Positions 33,095 to 43,617 of a stretch of 64,000 bases of DNA are shown here, one piece after another. The notes beneath the pieces were generated by a model that had not been told where the DNA came from, did not search any database, and saw nothing but the letters and a program-made list of their open reading frames with translations. Source of the stretch: Choricystis sp. odSpoLacu1 (lineage: Eukaryota; Chlorophyta; Trebouxiophyceae); the NCBI GenBank assembly GCA_958009055.1, contig OY253650.1, forward strand, positions 310,001 through 374,000, read 5' to 3'. How positions within the stretch are numbered: position 1 is the first letter of the stretch; each line of letters starts with the position of its first letter. A program made the position numbers and the translations under genes.

Positions 33095-33792
33095 TCAATC
33101 ATGCTGCCCCATGATCCTGTCGATGAAGGCAGAGAACGCGGCAAACGAGGCGCACCCGACGCACGCGGCGCGCGGCCCGGCCGGCGCAGCCAGCGCCCCC
33201 CCCGCCGCACACCCCGCATACACCGCGTTCCAGGCGTCATGCTTGGCCCGTCCTTTTTCGATGACGCACTCGGAGCCGGCGAACAGGGCGCCCATGGCGG
33301 CGAAGCCTTTGGCGTAGGAGACTGAGCGAGACCGGATGCCCGCCCCCATCTGCCTCAACACCTGGCGCGCAGTCTGCTTGGGGGCGGGTGTGGTGGAAGT
33401 GGAGCCGTCGAGGCCGGGCTGGTGTGGGAAGGGGGAGGCAGTTGGGCAAGTGAGTTGCGGTTAAAAGCGCGGTTCATCACCTCCCGACGCCCCTTTTCCC
33501 ATCCACATCCTCCCCCCTTTCCCTCTCCCACAACACTCACCCCTGCCGTGTCTATCGTCCCCATGAACACACCAAACGCCACTCCCAGGGCGCCCCCCAT
33601 GACACAGGACAGGACAGTCCGCACAGCACAGTTGTTCAGTTGGTCGTCGGCCGCCATCTGTTCAGGGCTGGGCATGACGATGGGTTCGTACGTTTTGCGG
33701 GGGCGGGGTGGGGGTGGCCACGAGGGGGGCGGCGTGTCGGTGGCGGGCGACGACGAAGACGGCTCCGCGTCGGTGTCGTCATCGGCCGCCAT
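33095..33792 (-). CDS. TIM22: Mitochondrial inner-membrane translocase subunit Tim22
   Basis: Channel subunit of the TIM22 carrier translocase. Minus-strand exons 33792-33541 and 33418-33095 give 191 residues, close to the family norm. An acidic Ser/Pro-rich head precedes CAVRTVLSCVMGGALGVAFG (first transmembrane helix with the Gly-rich packing motif). Next comes VLRQMGAGIRSRSVSYAKGFAAM, then helices around GALFAGSECVIE and YAGCAAGGALAAPAGP, the Tim17/22/23 signature region, and a last helix GCASFAAFSAFIDRIMG. The codon upstream context is unusual: a run of 23 C ends about ten bases before the ATG. Confidence 0.93.
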
Positions 33793-34116
33793 CTTAAGAA
33801 GAGGGGGGGGGGGGGGGGGGGGGGGCGTGCAGCAGGCAGCAAGACGGTGTGCAGTGTGCGTCGCAGTGGGGGGCGTGTGGGGAGGAGACAGGCGGCAGGA
33901 GGCGCCGCAATTGGGGACGAAAAAACAGACAAAGTGGTGTGCGCCGGCGTTGCCTCTAGCCGTTGTGGGGGGCCGACCTCCCCGCACGCCGAGTCCCCCA
34001 GCAAAACAACACAGGGACAGACGCACAACAATCCATGACACACACACGACCTGAAAAAAACAGCCAAAAACAGCACAACGCAAAAAAGCACCCCACCCAC
34101 ACACTCCCCGCGTCCA
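33793..34116. other. Intergenic with a 23-base G/C homopolymer
   Basis: This holds the promoter of TIM22 and the 3' region of the TAN1-like gene, both on the minus strand. The run of G at 33803-33825 reads as C23 directly upstream of the TIM22 start. The remainder is moderately A-rich near 34040-34090. No gene seen. Confidence 0.6.
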
Positions 34117-35218
34117 TCACCCTTCCGCCGCCACCGGCTCGTCGGGCGCCTCCTCCTGCTTGGATGCCTCCTGCTCAGCATCCTCCTGCTTGGCGCCAGC
34201 CACCTCCTGGCCAGCCTCCTGCTTGGCCTCCGCCCGCCTCTGCGCCGCGTTGCGCGCGGCGGCCGCTTCGCACGCGGCCGTCGTCGCCCCGGGCGCCGCC
34301 AACTCTCTCAGGTTAAGCCGCGCCAGCGCCCGGTAGTCGGGCACCACCGCCAGCCCCGCCACGCCACGGATGGCGTGCACCACGAGGGCGCGGTCCGGGT
34401 TTTTGAGTTTGACGGGGTGCCCCTCAGGCACCAAAGCAGCGACGGCCGCCGTCAGTTCGTCCCGGTGGGGGGATCCCGGGGACGCCCTGTGGTCGTAGTG
34501 CACCGCGGTGGACAGCGGAGGGGGGTCGGAGGGAAACGCAGCCTCGATCAGGGGGCGCATCCCCTCGCAAATCTTTTCAGTCGTCGCCGCCACCACCGCG
34601 TCGAACGGCGTCACCCGCAGCACGTGCTTGGTGCGGGGCGTGTCGGCGTCGCCAGCGACGACGCCACGGGCCAATGCGACGGCCACAGTGGAGGGTGGAG
34701 GGTCGTTGGCAGCGCCGCGGGGCGTGATCCACATGACTCCCGTCCCCAGGTGGGTCACCCTCAACCTTCCCGCTTTCGCCGTGGCGGCACGGTCGGCATC
34801 TTCAGCCGCCAGGGCGGCCAGGTCGGCGTCCAGGGCGGCGCCCGCGCCCGCGGACGGCGCAGCGGGAGGGGGCGACGACTCTGGCGGCGCGTCCGTTTTT
34901 GTCAGGCTGGCGTACACAGACCGCAGGGCGGCCACCGCTTCGCTCCCAGCTTTGGCTTCCTGTCCCGTGACGGCGGACACAAGGAAGCCGGTGTCGCCGG
35001 CGCGGATGGCGTTCTGTGTGAGGGTGGGTGGAGAAGAGGGCTGTTAGGCTTGAGGGGTGGGTTGGGGCCACACGCACACCGCTGTCCCACACACGCTACT
35101 GAGCACGTCAGCTTACTCGCACGCAGCTTGCCTTGAGCGGGCCGCCGCCGTGGTGTTTGAATCGTTTGGCCGGGCCGCCGCCGCCGCCGCCGGGCGGCGC
35201 GGGTCTCTTGTCAGTCAT
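34117..35218 (-). CDS. TAN1: THUMP-domain tRNA acetylation adaptor (TAN1/THUMPD1-like)
   Basis: Partner of the NAT10/Kre33 acetyltransferase for ac4C12 of tRNA(Leu/Ser). Minus-strand exons 35218-35117 and 35013-34117 give 332 residues. The head is Lys/Gly-rich (KRPAPPGGG). The conserved part runs GDTGFLVSAVTGQEAKAGSE, then HVLRVTPFDAVVAATTEKI, HYDHRASPGSPHRDELTAAV and NPDRALVVHAIRGVAGLAVV, then PDYRALARLNLREL; these match the THUMP domain of TAN1. The C-terminal 60 residues are a Glu/Gln/Lys-rich repeat (KQEDAEQEASKQEE). The donor could be GTAAGC at 35116 or GTGCGA six bases earlier; both keep phase. Confidence 0.88.
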
Positions 35219-35429
35219 TGGGGGAGAGATGAGGTGCGTGGGGGGACGGTGACACAGGCGCGGGTTGTGCTCTGGGTGCAGAGCCGCTGGGGCGCGGGGC
35301 AAGGTGTGGTCGGGAGAGAAATGGGGAAGAGAGTGGGTGGCTTTTTTTCATCACTCCTTCCCTCTGTTTTTCCGACTGTGGCTCTCTCCCGAGCTCAGCC
35401 TTTCCACCCAGCCTAACACAACACACACC

Positions 35430-36797
35430 ATGTGCGAGCCCGACGTCGTCTACTTTGGGCGGGAAGTCCCCCCCGGCAAGACGGTGCACCTGACCCCCAC
35501 CGACGCGGCCGACGACGACGACGACGACGGCGTGTCCCTCGTGCACGTCACCCAGGTCGCCCTCGGCCCGACCCCCGCCCCGGGACGCCACACCGTATTT
35601 GCGGTGCACGATGGCGCCAAGGTGCCCGTCGGCACGCTGCAGGTGGGGGTGTGCGAACAGTTTGCGGTCGACCTCATGTGGTCCGCCCTCGCGGGCGCCC
35701 CCCACGCCGGCGCCGTCGCGTTCGCCCACACCGGCGCCAGCTCCGTGTACGTGAGCGGTTACAAAACGGTGACCAGCCTGCTGGACGACGCGTCGGACGG
35801 GGGGGAGCCCGCGAGCGACGAGTTTGACTCAGAGGAGAGCGAGGGGGAGAGCGAGGAGGAGAGCGAGGAGGAGGAGGCGGGCGGTGGCAGGCGCGCGGTC
35901 AAGGTTAGTGGAGAAAGAGTGTGTGCGTGGACGGGGAGGCGAGCGCGTGCACCGCAGGCGGGCGTGTGAAGAGGGAGCACCTCGCATGCGCGTAGGCCGA
36001 CGTTTTCCCCTCCTCTTCCTCCTCAGGCCAACGGCCGCGTGCGCGACTTCAGCGACATGTCGTCCGAGGGCGATGACGATGAAGACGATACTGAGGTGAG
36101 TGTAAAGCGAGAGAGAGAGACGGCAGGAGCGTGGCGCTAAGAGCGGCGGGGAAGCGTCGGCATGTGCGGCCAACGTGCGTTCGACGACGCTCTGGCACTT
36201 AGCCGCCGGGACCCGAGGGAGCATCATCCACTCACCTCAAACGCCATTCCCACCCTCCCACAGGATGACGACGACGACGACCCCTTTGCCGGCGCCGCAG
36301 ACGACGACGACTCGGAGGACTGGTCGGACGAGGAGGAGGAGGCGGCCGCGGCCGCGCTCGGCGGGAGCGCGCGCGCCGGTCCGCGCACGCCCGCCAAGCC
36401 CTCCGGCGGCCGCGCCGCCAGCGACGACAGCGAGGAGGAGGATGAGGAGGAGGATGACGGCCTGACGTCGGGCAGTGACGAAGGCAGCGAGGAAGAGAGC
36501 GGCAGTGACGACGACGACCAGCCGCCCCCGCGCGCCGCCCCCGGCAAGCGCTCCGCTCCCTCCTCCGCCCCCGCCCCCCCGTCCAAAACCGCCAAGACGC
36601 AGGGCCACCCGTCCTCCGACGTGGCCGCGTTTGAGGCGGCCCTGGCGGCCCACCTGCGCAGCGCGGGGCCGACCAAACTCGCGACTCTGGGGGCGACGGT
36701 GAAAAAGCCGGCGTCCCTGCCCAAGCTGTCCAAGTGGCTGGCCAACAACCCCAAGTTGTTCGTGGTGGATGAGGAGCAGCGCGTGAGCCTGCGCTGA
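35430..36797 (+). CDS. Nucleoplasmin-like acidic protein (HD2/FKBP-type histone chaperone)
   Basis: Exons 35430-35903, 36027-36095 and 36264-36797 give 358 residues. The N-terminal 110 residues form a nucleoplasmin-like beta sandwich, with VVYFGREVPPGKTVHL, LVHVTQVALGP and AVSFAHT-like strands ending YVSGYKT. The middle 150 residues are acidic Asp/Glu/Ser tracts. The C-terminal 60 residues, with FEAALAAHLRSAGPTKLATL and LPKLSKWLANNPKLFVVD, look like a small winged-helix or OST-HTH-like domain. Plant HD2 histone deacetylase-like proteins and nucleolar FKBPs share the N-terminal domain; no FKBP domain or zinc finger is present here. A nuclear or nucleolar chaperone is inferred. The donor of exon 1 is GTTAGT. 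Confidence 0.8.
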
Positions 36798-37137
36798 AAC
36801 CGGAGAGGAGTGGGGGAGTGGGGTTGTGCTGTGCTGCCTCCTTTTACCCTCCCCACCGTTTTGACTCGCTGCTTTGTTGTGTGTTTTTCCTTGCGTGGGA
36901 TGCGTGAGTATTATGTGTTTTTTATGTTCGGATTCAACCTCCTGGCCGCCTTCAATCATCCGTGCAAAACAAGAGAAGAAAAAAATCGGGTGTTTTTCTT
37001 TCGGGAGGCAGTTACTTTTCTCTTTTTGTTCGCCCAGCCCTGCGCCCGCAGAAAACGCACACCCTCCCTCCGCCGTGTGTGTGTGGCGAGCCCACAGCAC
37101 ACCCACACACGCAGGACTCCGCCCCACCCCAACACCA
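36798..37137. other. Intergenic, T-rich leader region
   Basis: 3' region of the nucleoplasmin-like gene and upstream region of the RWP-RK gene. It is less G+C-rich than its surroundings, with A- and T-runs at 36975-37035. No gene or structured RNA is seen. Confidence 0.5.
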
Positions 37138-38171
37138 TGGCGGCAGCTGGCGGCGGCCACGACCCCGTCACCCCCCCTCTCTCCCCCGCCCTCGCCTCCA
37201 TCGCCTCCCTCGTCGACATCACCGACCTGCTGGCGCCATAGATCGTTTTGGTGTGGTGCCGTCTGCACGTCAGCTGGCGTGGGGCCGTGGAGCGGCGGCG
37301 GCGGTGGGTGTGCCGTCTGCAGGCGTGGCGCCGCTGCCGCCACCCCCTCCTCTCTCCATCGAGCCCCTGCCCACGACTCCAGCCACACACTCCACCCGCG
37401 CCTTCATCGAGGTGCCGCCCCCACCGGCTGTCGCCGCGTCCCCGTCCGCGCGGCGAGCCTGGCTGCTGGGGCGCGCTGCGGCCGCGGTCGGGCGCCACGG
37501 CGTGCCGCACGCCACCCAGCTGCCCGCGCTGAGGGCGTCAGTGGCGCCGTTGGTGGGTCCTCCCACCGTCGGCGGCTGTGTGTGCTGTGCCGCGTGGCGG
37601 GCGGGTCGGGTGGGGGAGGCGGGGTGGGGGGTGGGGGGCGGCCGTGGCCCGGCTGCGTGCGCGGTGCCCCACTCACCGCCAGCAGGGGCAATGACACACA
37701 CAGGGCTGTCGTCTGACGGTGACGAGAGTGGGCCTGGGAGGGGGGGCGACCCCGCCGCGCCCGACGCGACTCCCGCCACCACAGCACGGAGGGCGCCCAC
37801 CGTCGCCGAGCTGGACGCGGGCGGCTACTTTGACACGACGATCCAGGTGAGAGAGAGGGAGTGGATCAGAGAGAGGAAGAGAGAGGAGTGTTGACTGGCG
37901 GAAAAGTGCAGCGTTTTTTGACCAAAACCTAACGAACAGAAAAAGAAAAAACTAACCTCCCCCACAACAACACCAACACCCACAGGACGCCGCCGACGCG
38001 TTGGGCGTGGGCGTCACCACCCTCAAGAAAGCGTGCCGCGGCGCCGGCATCCCCCGGTGGCCGTTCCGGGAGAGGAGCAGCATTGTGAGGCTGCTGACCG
38101 CGGGCCACGGGGCGGGGGGGGCGACCGGGCGCCGCGCGCGCGCGCCCCGCGTGCGGCCGCGGCGTGGATGA
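37138..38171 (+). CDS. RWP-RK domain transcription factor, 5' frame uncertain
   Basis: The supported core is exon 37691-37846 (first in-frame ATG 37691) joined to 37986-38171. It encodes LDAGGYFDTTIQ/DAADALGVGVTTLKKACR then GAGIPRWPFRERSSIVRLL, an RWP-RK DNA-binding motif with FRE in place of RK. RWP-RK factors (NLP, NIT2, MID types) control nitrogen response or gamete fate in algae. An attractive start, MAAAGGGHDPVTPPLS at ATG 37138 with a strong CACCATGG context, runs 34 codons to a stop at 37239. The frame used by the domain is open and coding-like from about 37230 (AIDRFGVVPSARQL). So the full protein probably begins at 37138 with a one-base discontinuity or unseen small intron near 37235. 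The tail is basic. Confidence 0.7.
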
Positions 38172-38218
38172 TGCGTGTGTGTAAAAGGCAAGGCGGAGCA
38201 TGTGTGTGTGTTTCCACA

Positions 38219-38768
38219 TCACAGCGGCGCCGCCCTCTCCAACAACTGCACCGGCGCCAGCACGTTGGCGCGGCACCCATCCACCAGGGCCCCCCCCGAC
38301 ACCATTTCATCCAGCACGTAGTGCACCGTCTCCAGGTTGAACATGATGTCCAGTTCACAGACAGCGCCAAAGTGGCGGTCCAGGGCTTCCACTAGGGCAT
38401 GCACAAACTCCAGCACCGCCATCTCGTTCTCTTCATCATCCACCCCCACCAGGAAGAAGAGGGAGGCGTAGCGGCGGTAGACGACGCGGTGGTCGTCGTG
38501 GTCGACAAAGGAGCACTGTGTGGGATGGGGGGGGGGGGGGGGGGGGGGGGGCGGATGGGGGTGCAGCGCTCTCTCCCTCCCCCCACGCCTCTCCCCCATC
38601 GCACACACACATACAGCCACTCACCAGCTTGTCTGACCTGGCCAGGCACTTGCGCACGACTTCACCCTCCAGCGCGGCGCGCGCGGCGGGGGAGAGCGAC
38701 GCGTCTGCGTAGCGCGCGAGCCGGGTCTGGCCCTGCTTGTTGACGAGGAGGATGTACTTGATGGCCAT
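38219..38768 (-). CDS. AP4S: AP-4 adaptor complex sigma subunit
   Basis: Small subunit of the trans-Golgi AP-4 coat adaptor. Minus-strand exons 38768-38625 and 38515-38219 give 146 residues, the family size. MAIKYILLVNKQGQTRLARY, CSFVDHDDHRVVYRRYASLF, FLVGVDDEENEMAVLEFVHA, CELDIMFNLETVHYVLDEMV and a terminal VLAPVQLLE resemble AP-4 sigma more than AP-1/2/3 (VNKQGQTRL and VDDEENEMA in particular). Its intron has a run of 25 C on the coding strand as polypyrimidine tract just before the acceptor. The mu subunit of the same complex lies 3.1 kb downstream on the same strand. Confidence 0.93.
38527..38551. repeat. 25-base G homopolymer in AP-4 sigma intron
   Basis: Uninterrupted G25 on the plus strand (C25 in the transcript). 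It lies 11 bases upstream of the exon 2 acceptor and evidently serves as the polypyrimidine tract. Its exact length is likely to be unreliable. Confidence 0.8.
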
Positions 38769-38962
38769 GAGTGAGAAGCGTGTGTGCGTGGGAGCGACGC
38801 GGGGGTGCGGTGTGTGTGGGAGGCGTGCGCGCCCGCGGAAAAGGGGCGCGGCAGAGTGTTGTTTCGTTCACTCCCATCAATTTCGTTTTGCCAACCACCA
38901 TCCCCCGCCCACGCGCCCAGCCCTCCCATTTACACACGACTCACCCTCTCATCACTTCAATG

Positions 38963-39407
38963 ATGCCCGCCACACGTCTCTTGTCGGCGCGCCCCGCCCC
39001 CGCCCCCCGTGCCACGCGCCACGCGCCCGCGCCCGCGCGCGCGCGCCCGCGCGCGCGCGCGCCGCGCCCCTGCCTCCACCCCTCGCCCCCCCATCTCCAC
39101 CGCCGCCTCCAAAGACTTTGACGCCGTGCTGGCCGAGTGGGCTGAGAAGTTTGAACGCATGCCGTCCGACAAGAAAGTCCCAGTCGTTGGGTACAGCGTC
39201 GGCGCGGTCGCCGCGTTCCTCTTCATCGAAAAAATTCTGCACACCCCCGGCCTGGACGTCCTCCTCGGCGGCCCCGTTCAAGTTGTGGGCATCCTGGCGC
39301 TGCCGTCCATCGTGACGCGGTACGCGCTGGACAAGAAGGATTGGATGCAGGACGCGGGGGAGTATGTGGACAACATCACGAGCCGGCTGCCGGGTTTGAA
39401 GAAGTGA
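38963..39407 (+). CDS. CURT1: CURT1 thylakoid curvature protein (CAAD domain), frame break in transit peptide
   Basis: Bends thylakoid membranes at grana margins. The ATG at 38963 (MPATRLLSARPAPAPRATRH) gives a plastid transit peptide. The mature domain, KDFDAVLAEWAEKFERMPSD, is in another frame, the switch falling in the GC-rich repeat 39025-39070; correcting it gives about 147 residues. The CAAD domain has an amphipathic helix, two transmembrane helices (VPVVGYSVGAVAAFLFIEKI and VQVVGILALPSIVTRYAL) and a terminal amphipathic helix (DAGEYVDNITSRLPGLKK). No intron. The sister-fold topology is clear; the exact transit peptide is not. Head-to-head with AP-4 sigma, 194 bp between starts. Confidence 0.82.
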
Positions 39408-39838
39408 GGAGGAGGAGAGGCTCTGGCCTGGCTTGTTAAAGCCATGGACGGCGGCGGGACGACCGAAAAACAAAAACAAAAGACGCGGGGGCGGCCAAGA
39501 AGAATCAACAACACACAGCAAGCCGCCCCCTACCGCCCGCACACGCACACCGGGCCTAGATGATTCTGTCCGATTAAGAAAGAGAGAGAGAGGGAAGCAA
39601 AACCATGCCCCACACACCACAATTTTGACAGGCTTCTTCCCTAGATTTTAAACACAACCCAAAACCGCACACCACTGATAAAACAACGTTGTCCTCGCTC
39701 ACACTCACTCACTCTCACTCTCGGTTACACACACTGAAAACAAACACACACACGCATCAGAGAATAAGGACACCCTCACCCACCACTCGCCAAAAAGAAA
39801 AGAAACACACGCCACCGTGCACACCCCACCTTGCCCTC
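39408..39838. other. Intergenic between convergent CURT1 and MYST genes
   Basis: A/T-richer than most of the window, with CA and CACT simple repeats at 39690-39760 and A-rich patches. It probably holds both 3' ends. No gene or convincing hairpin seen. Confidence 0.5.
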
Positions 39839-41651
39839 TCACTTCTTCCCCCCCGTCGGCGCCACAAACGGCGTCCAGTGCAGCCGCGCAGGGTCCACCG
39901 CCAGCGTGCGCGCAGCCGAGGCAGCCGAGGCACGCACGTGTTCCTCCACGACGCGAGGCGTGACAGAGATGATGTGGTCCCCCTTCCAATACTTGACCAG
40001 CCCCAGCGTCTCCAGCGTCTTGACGACGTCGTCGGTGCGGATGGAGGTAAGGTCCGAGATGTCGCGGATGGACAGGTTGCCGCGGTGGGCGTGCAGGGCG
40101 TCCAGGATGGCGCGCGACCAGTAGGAGCGGTAGGAAACCGCGCCCAAGTCAGACAGCGGCCGCTCCGGCGTCCCCACCTTGCCCTCTTTTTTCGACAGCT
40201 CATACGAAAACGCGATCAAAAACCGGCCATACCCCTTGCGCTGGTGCGGGGGCAGCGTCAGGATGCAGGCCAGGTTGTACCCTTCCTCCGAGTGTTTCTC
40301 TTTGGAAAAGTAGCCCACAATGTGGTACCCATCCCGATCCTTCTCACACAGCACGTAGAACAGGAACGGGTCCACATCATAGTACAGCGTCTTGTGGTCC
40401 AGGAACAGCTTGGACAGCAGGCAGAGAGACTGGCAGTAGACTTTGTCCTTTTTGCCGTCGACCTCAAACATCGCGATCGTGGGGGACGCGGCGGCCGGGT
40501 TGCGGGCGCCTCCACTCCGATCGGGGGGGGGAGACCGGTAGATCTCGTCCCCGGGCGGGTGGCGCAGGTCGCAGCGGGCGGCGTGGCGGAGCAGGGTGGA
40601 GCGTTTGGCAAAATATTTCAGGCAAAACGCGCACACGTGGAGCGTGTCCAGGGACGCAAAGGGTTCCGGGTACGGCGAAAAGTACCAAGCGTCCATGGCG
40701 TAGCGCCCCAGCTCGACGCAGCGTATGTTTTTGAGGCGCGTCTTTTCCTGGTGGGCGGCTTCGGCGGCCGCGTCGGCGGGCGGGAGCGTTTCTGTCAGCG
40801 GCGCGACGTGGTGCACAACCTCGATGCGCCGCTTCAGCCGGCGCGTCATCTTGAGGGCGCCCTCCGCCGCCTCCAGGGCGGCCGCGGACGCGGGGTCGGA
40901 CGCGGTGAGGGAGGGGACGGAGGCCAGGCGGGCTGCGATGGCGGTGGGGGCGACACCACCTGGCGGCAGGGGCGCCAGGCGCGACGCGGGCACCCACTCG
41001 TCCAGCCGCTTGTCGCAGTTGACGTAGTGCACGTAGAAGATGGAGGCGCCGGTGGCGCGGTGCTCGATGATTTGGGCGACGTCTGTGTGGTTGAGGGGGA
41101 GGGGGAGGGAGAGGGAGGGTGTGTCGGCCACGGCGTTCGAGGGAGAGGGACGCGCGTGCGCGAGTGGGCGGCGACGGCGTGCCCCCCCTCCTGCCCCACT
41201 CGCGCCCCTGCTCCTCCCCTTCTTCCCCGCGCGGACAACGCGGGACAGGTGCCTGCACACGCTGGCACGTCTGCATGGCGGCTGAGAGCACGGGAACAGG
41301 GGGCGCCAGGGGGGCAGCCCCCCTCGCCAGCGCGGCAGCAAATGGGGACGCTCTCTCACACTCCACGTCCCACAACTCACGTTGCTCGCCGTCAAAAGAT
41401 GCTTTGCACAGCACTCGCGCGCCCACGTCGAAGCGGGAGGCCTGGTGGAGGGGGGGAGGGGGGCGGGATCGGGGAGGGGTGAGGACCTTTTTTTGCCGCC
41501 TCTCGGGCACGGCGCTGGCAAGCCCCCGCATGCAGGCGCCGGCGCCCCGGATTCGAGGCTCCAAGCAGCGTGCCACACCCCCAGCTATTACCTCATCCTT
41601 GGACGGCGCGGCCGCCGCGCCCGAGGCGACGCGGTCGGCGACAGACACCAT
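39839..41651 (-). CDS. MYST-family histone acetyltransferase with intact zinc finger
   Basis: Second MYST enzyme of the window, 454 residues from exons 41651-41592, 41441-41381 and 41082-39839. The chromo-barrel has RFDVGARVLCKASFDGEQ and IFYVHYVNCDKRLDEWVPAS. The C2HC zinc finger VCAFCLKYFAKRSTLLRHAA then RC is complete, unlike in the paralogue at 21912. The catalytic core has [52 protein letters not shown] and a C-terminal helical part ISDLTSIRTDDVVKTLETLG. An extra 14-residue Pro/Ser/Gly loop follows HPPGDEIYR. It resembles plant HAM1/2 and animal TIP60/MOF; H4 acetylation is expected from the family. Confidence 0.95.
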
Positions 41652-41874
41652 TGTTTGGGGGTGGTGTTGAAGCCGGGGGGGGCGCACAGCGCGGCGCACG
41701 CAGTGCGAAGTGTGTGCGTGAGTGTGTGTGTGGCAGCAGGAGAGTGGTACAAAGGGGAGTGGGGCGGGCGCGACCCCGACGGGAAGTAAAAAGGGGGGGA
41801 GTGAGTTTTCCTTGCTTACCTCGCTATTCGCCTTCCTTCTCTTCTTACACCGCGTGCCCGACCCTCTCTCTCCA

Positions 41875-43576
41875 TCAAGCAAACCGCACCTCGTACGCTG
41901 ACGCCGTCGTCACGTACCTTACCCACCGGTGGGGCGCGGGGGCGCCCCCCCTGCCGCCGCCGCTGAGCATGGACCCGCTCCCAGGGCCAACCCCCCCGGG
42001 AGGCGCAACATGAAAATAACGCACCGCCAGCCCCGTCACGCTCAGCTGGGGCACGGAGAAGGCCAGGGTGGCGGGGCCGATGCCCCGGCGCGCGGCCGAG
42101 GTGAGGGTGGGCACGCACTGGGCGAGCGTGATGCGCGCGCGCAGCATGAGGGTGGTGCCACCCGGCACGGCCGGCACCCTCCACGTCAGCACGCGGGCGG
42201 CTTCATCATAGTCGGCCGTCCCAGCGGACGGGGCCGCCCCCGGGCGGTCGGGCGGGGGCGCCAGCGCGCCGCGCCCGACGCCACCGCGGCGAGAGGATGA
42301 GGCGGCACCACCCGTCGACGCCACGTCGGCCGCCACCCGGGCGACGGCGGGGGGCAAGGGCAGGGTCAGCGTCCACCCGGCGGCCGTCTTGTCGGGGGCG
42401 TAGTCGGCGGTGAGGGTGAGGGAGAGTTCAGCGCGGCCGCCGCCTTCGCCGTCACTGATCCTCGCGGCAGCCACGCTGAACGGCAGGGCCACCCCCGCAC
42501 TGGCGCGGTAGCGCAGCACATCCGTCTCGCCGTCGGGCAGGCTGGCCAGGTCGATGGCGCGGTCGGCGTCGAAGCGGGCGAGGGAGGCGGCTTCATGGAA
42601 GAGCGCGTCGTCGAGGCGAACAATGCCGCCACTCCCACCACCAAAGCCACCACCACCACCACCCGCATCCCGCCCAATGATCAGGTTCTCAGACAGCGCC
42701 ACCGACACCGCGGGCGCGCCCGACAGGAAGGCTTTGACGCGCAGCGCGCCGTCGACGCGCGCGCGCAGGGCGCGCGCGCCGCCGCAGCCCGCCACCAGGA
42801 CGGCGGACACGCGTTCCACGATGTCGACGAAGACTTCGTCTCGGCGGGGGGCGCCCGGGGTGGAGGCAGCGTCGGCGAGCACCGATTTTGTGACGGGGGC
42901 GGCAGCAGCGGCGGCAGCAGCACCTGCCCCCCCCCGCCCCCCACCAAACGCGGACTTGGACACGATCACGGGCGTCGACACAATGCGCTCCCTCAGCGCG
43001 GCCGCGTCCGCGGGCTGGGGCAGGCCGCCGTCGACGACTTCGTCTAGCAGCTCGTAGACTAACACCGCGTTCCGCCGCACCCCAGCCTCCGACAGGCCGC
43101 CACACGCGTCCGCCAGGGTGGCCGCGACACGCGCCAACAGTTCCAGGGCGAGAGCGGGGGACGCGTTGGCGCGGGTGGTGGCGACAAAGTGGAGGCCGGC
43201 GTGCGTGGCGCGCAGGTAGTGGACTCCATCGACGGAAATCAAGGGGGGGGCGGCCGCCACCGCGTCCGCGCCCCCCGTGGCGGCGGCGGGGGAGCCGGCC
43301 AGGGCGGCGGAGCCGGCGGCGCGGGCTTTGCGAAGGAAGATTTCGGCGGCGTTCTGTGTGAGTGGAGGAGGAGAGGGTCGGTCGAAAAAAACGCGCGCAT
43401 CGATCGGAAAGCCCCAAGCTCTCCCTCTCTCGCTTCCGCGCCTCGGCGTCCCTCTGCTCAACGCACACAGCACAATCCCACACACACGCACTCACCTTGG
43501 GCACGTTGCCCAAGTAGTCGCGCGCGACGACGGTGTCGCCGCGCGGCGACAGGATGAAAAACTGAGAAATCAGCAT
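41875..43576 (-). CDS. AP4M: AP-4 adaptor complex mu subunit
   Basis: Cargo-binding medium subunit of AP-4. Minus-strand exons 43576-43496 and 43353-41875 give 519 residues. The longin-like N-terminus is MLISQFFILSPRGDTVVARD. Further signatures are GLHFVATTRANASPALALEL, RRNAVLVYELLDEVVDGG, RRDEVFVDIVERVSAVLV, GPATLAFSVPQLSVTGLAVR and the C-terminal HRWVRYVTTASAYEVRFA, all closest in memory to AP-4 mu rather than AP-1/2/3 mu. Ala/Gly-rich loops interrupt the mu homology domain. It lies on the same strand as AP-4 sigma. Confidence 0.92.
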
Positions 43577-43617
43577 CGCGAGAGGGACTGCTGTGTTTTC
43601 TTCTCTCACTCTCTCTC

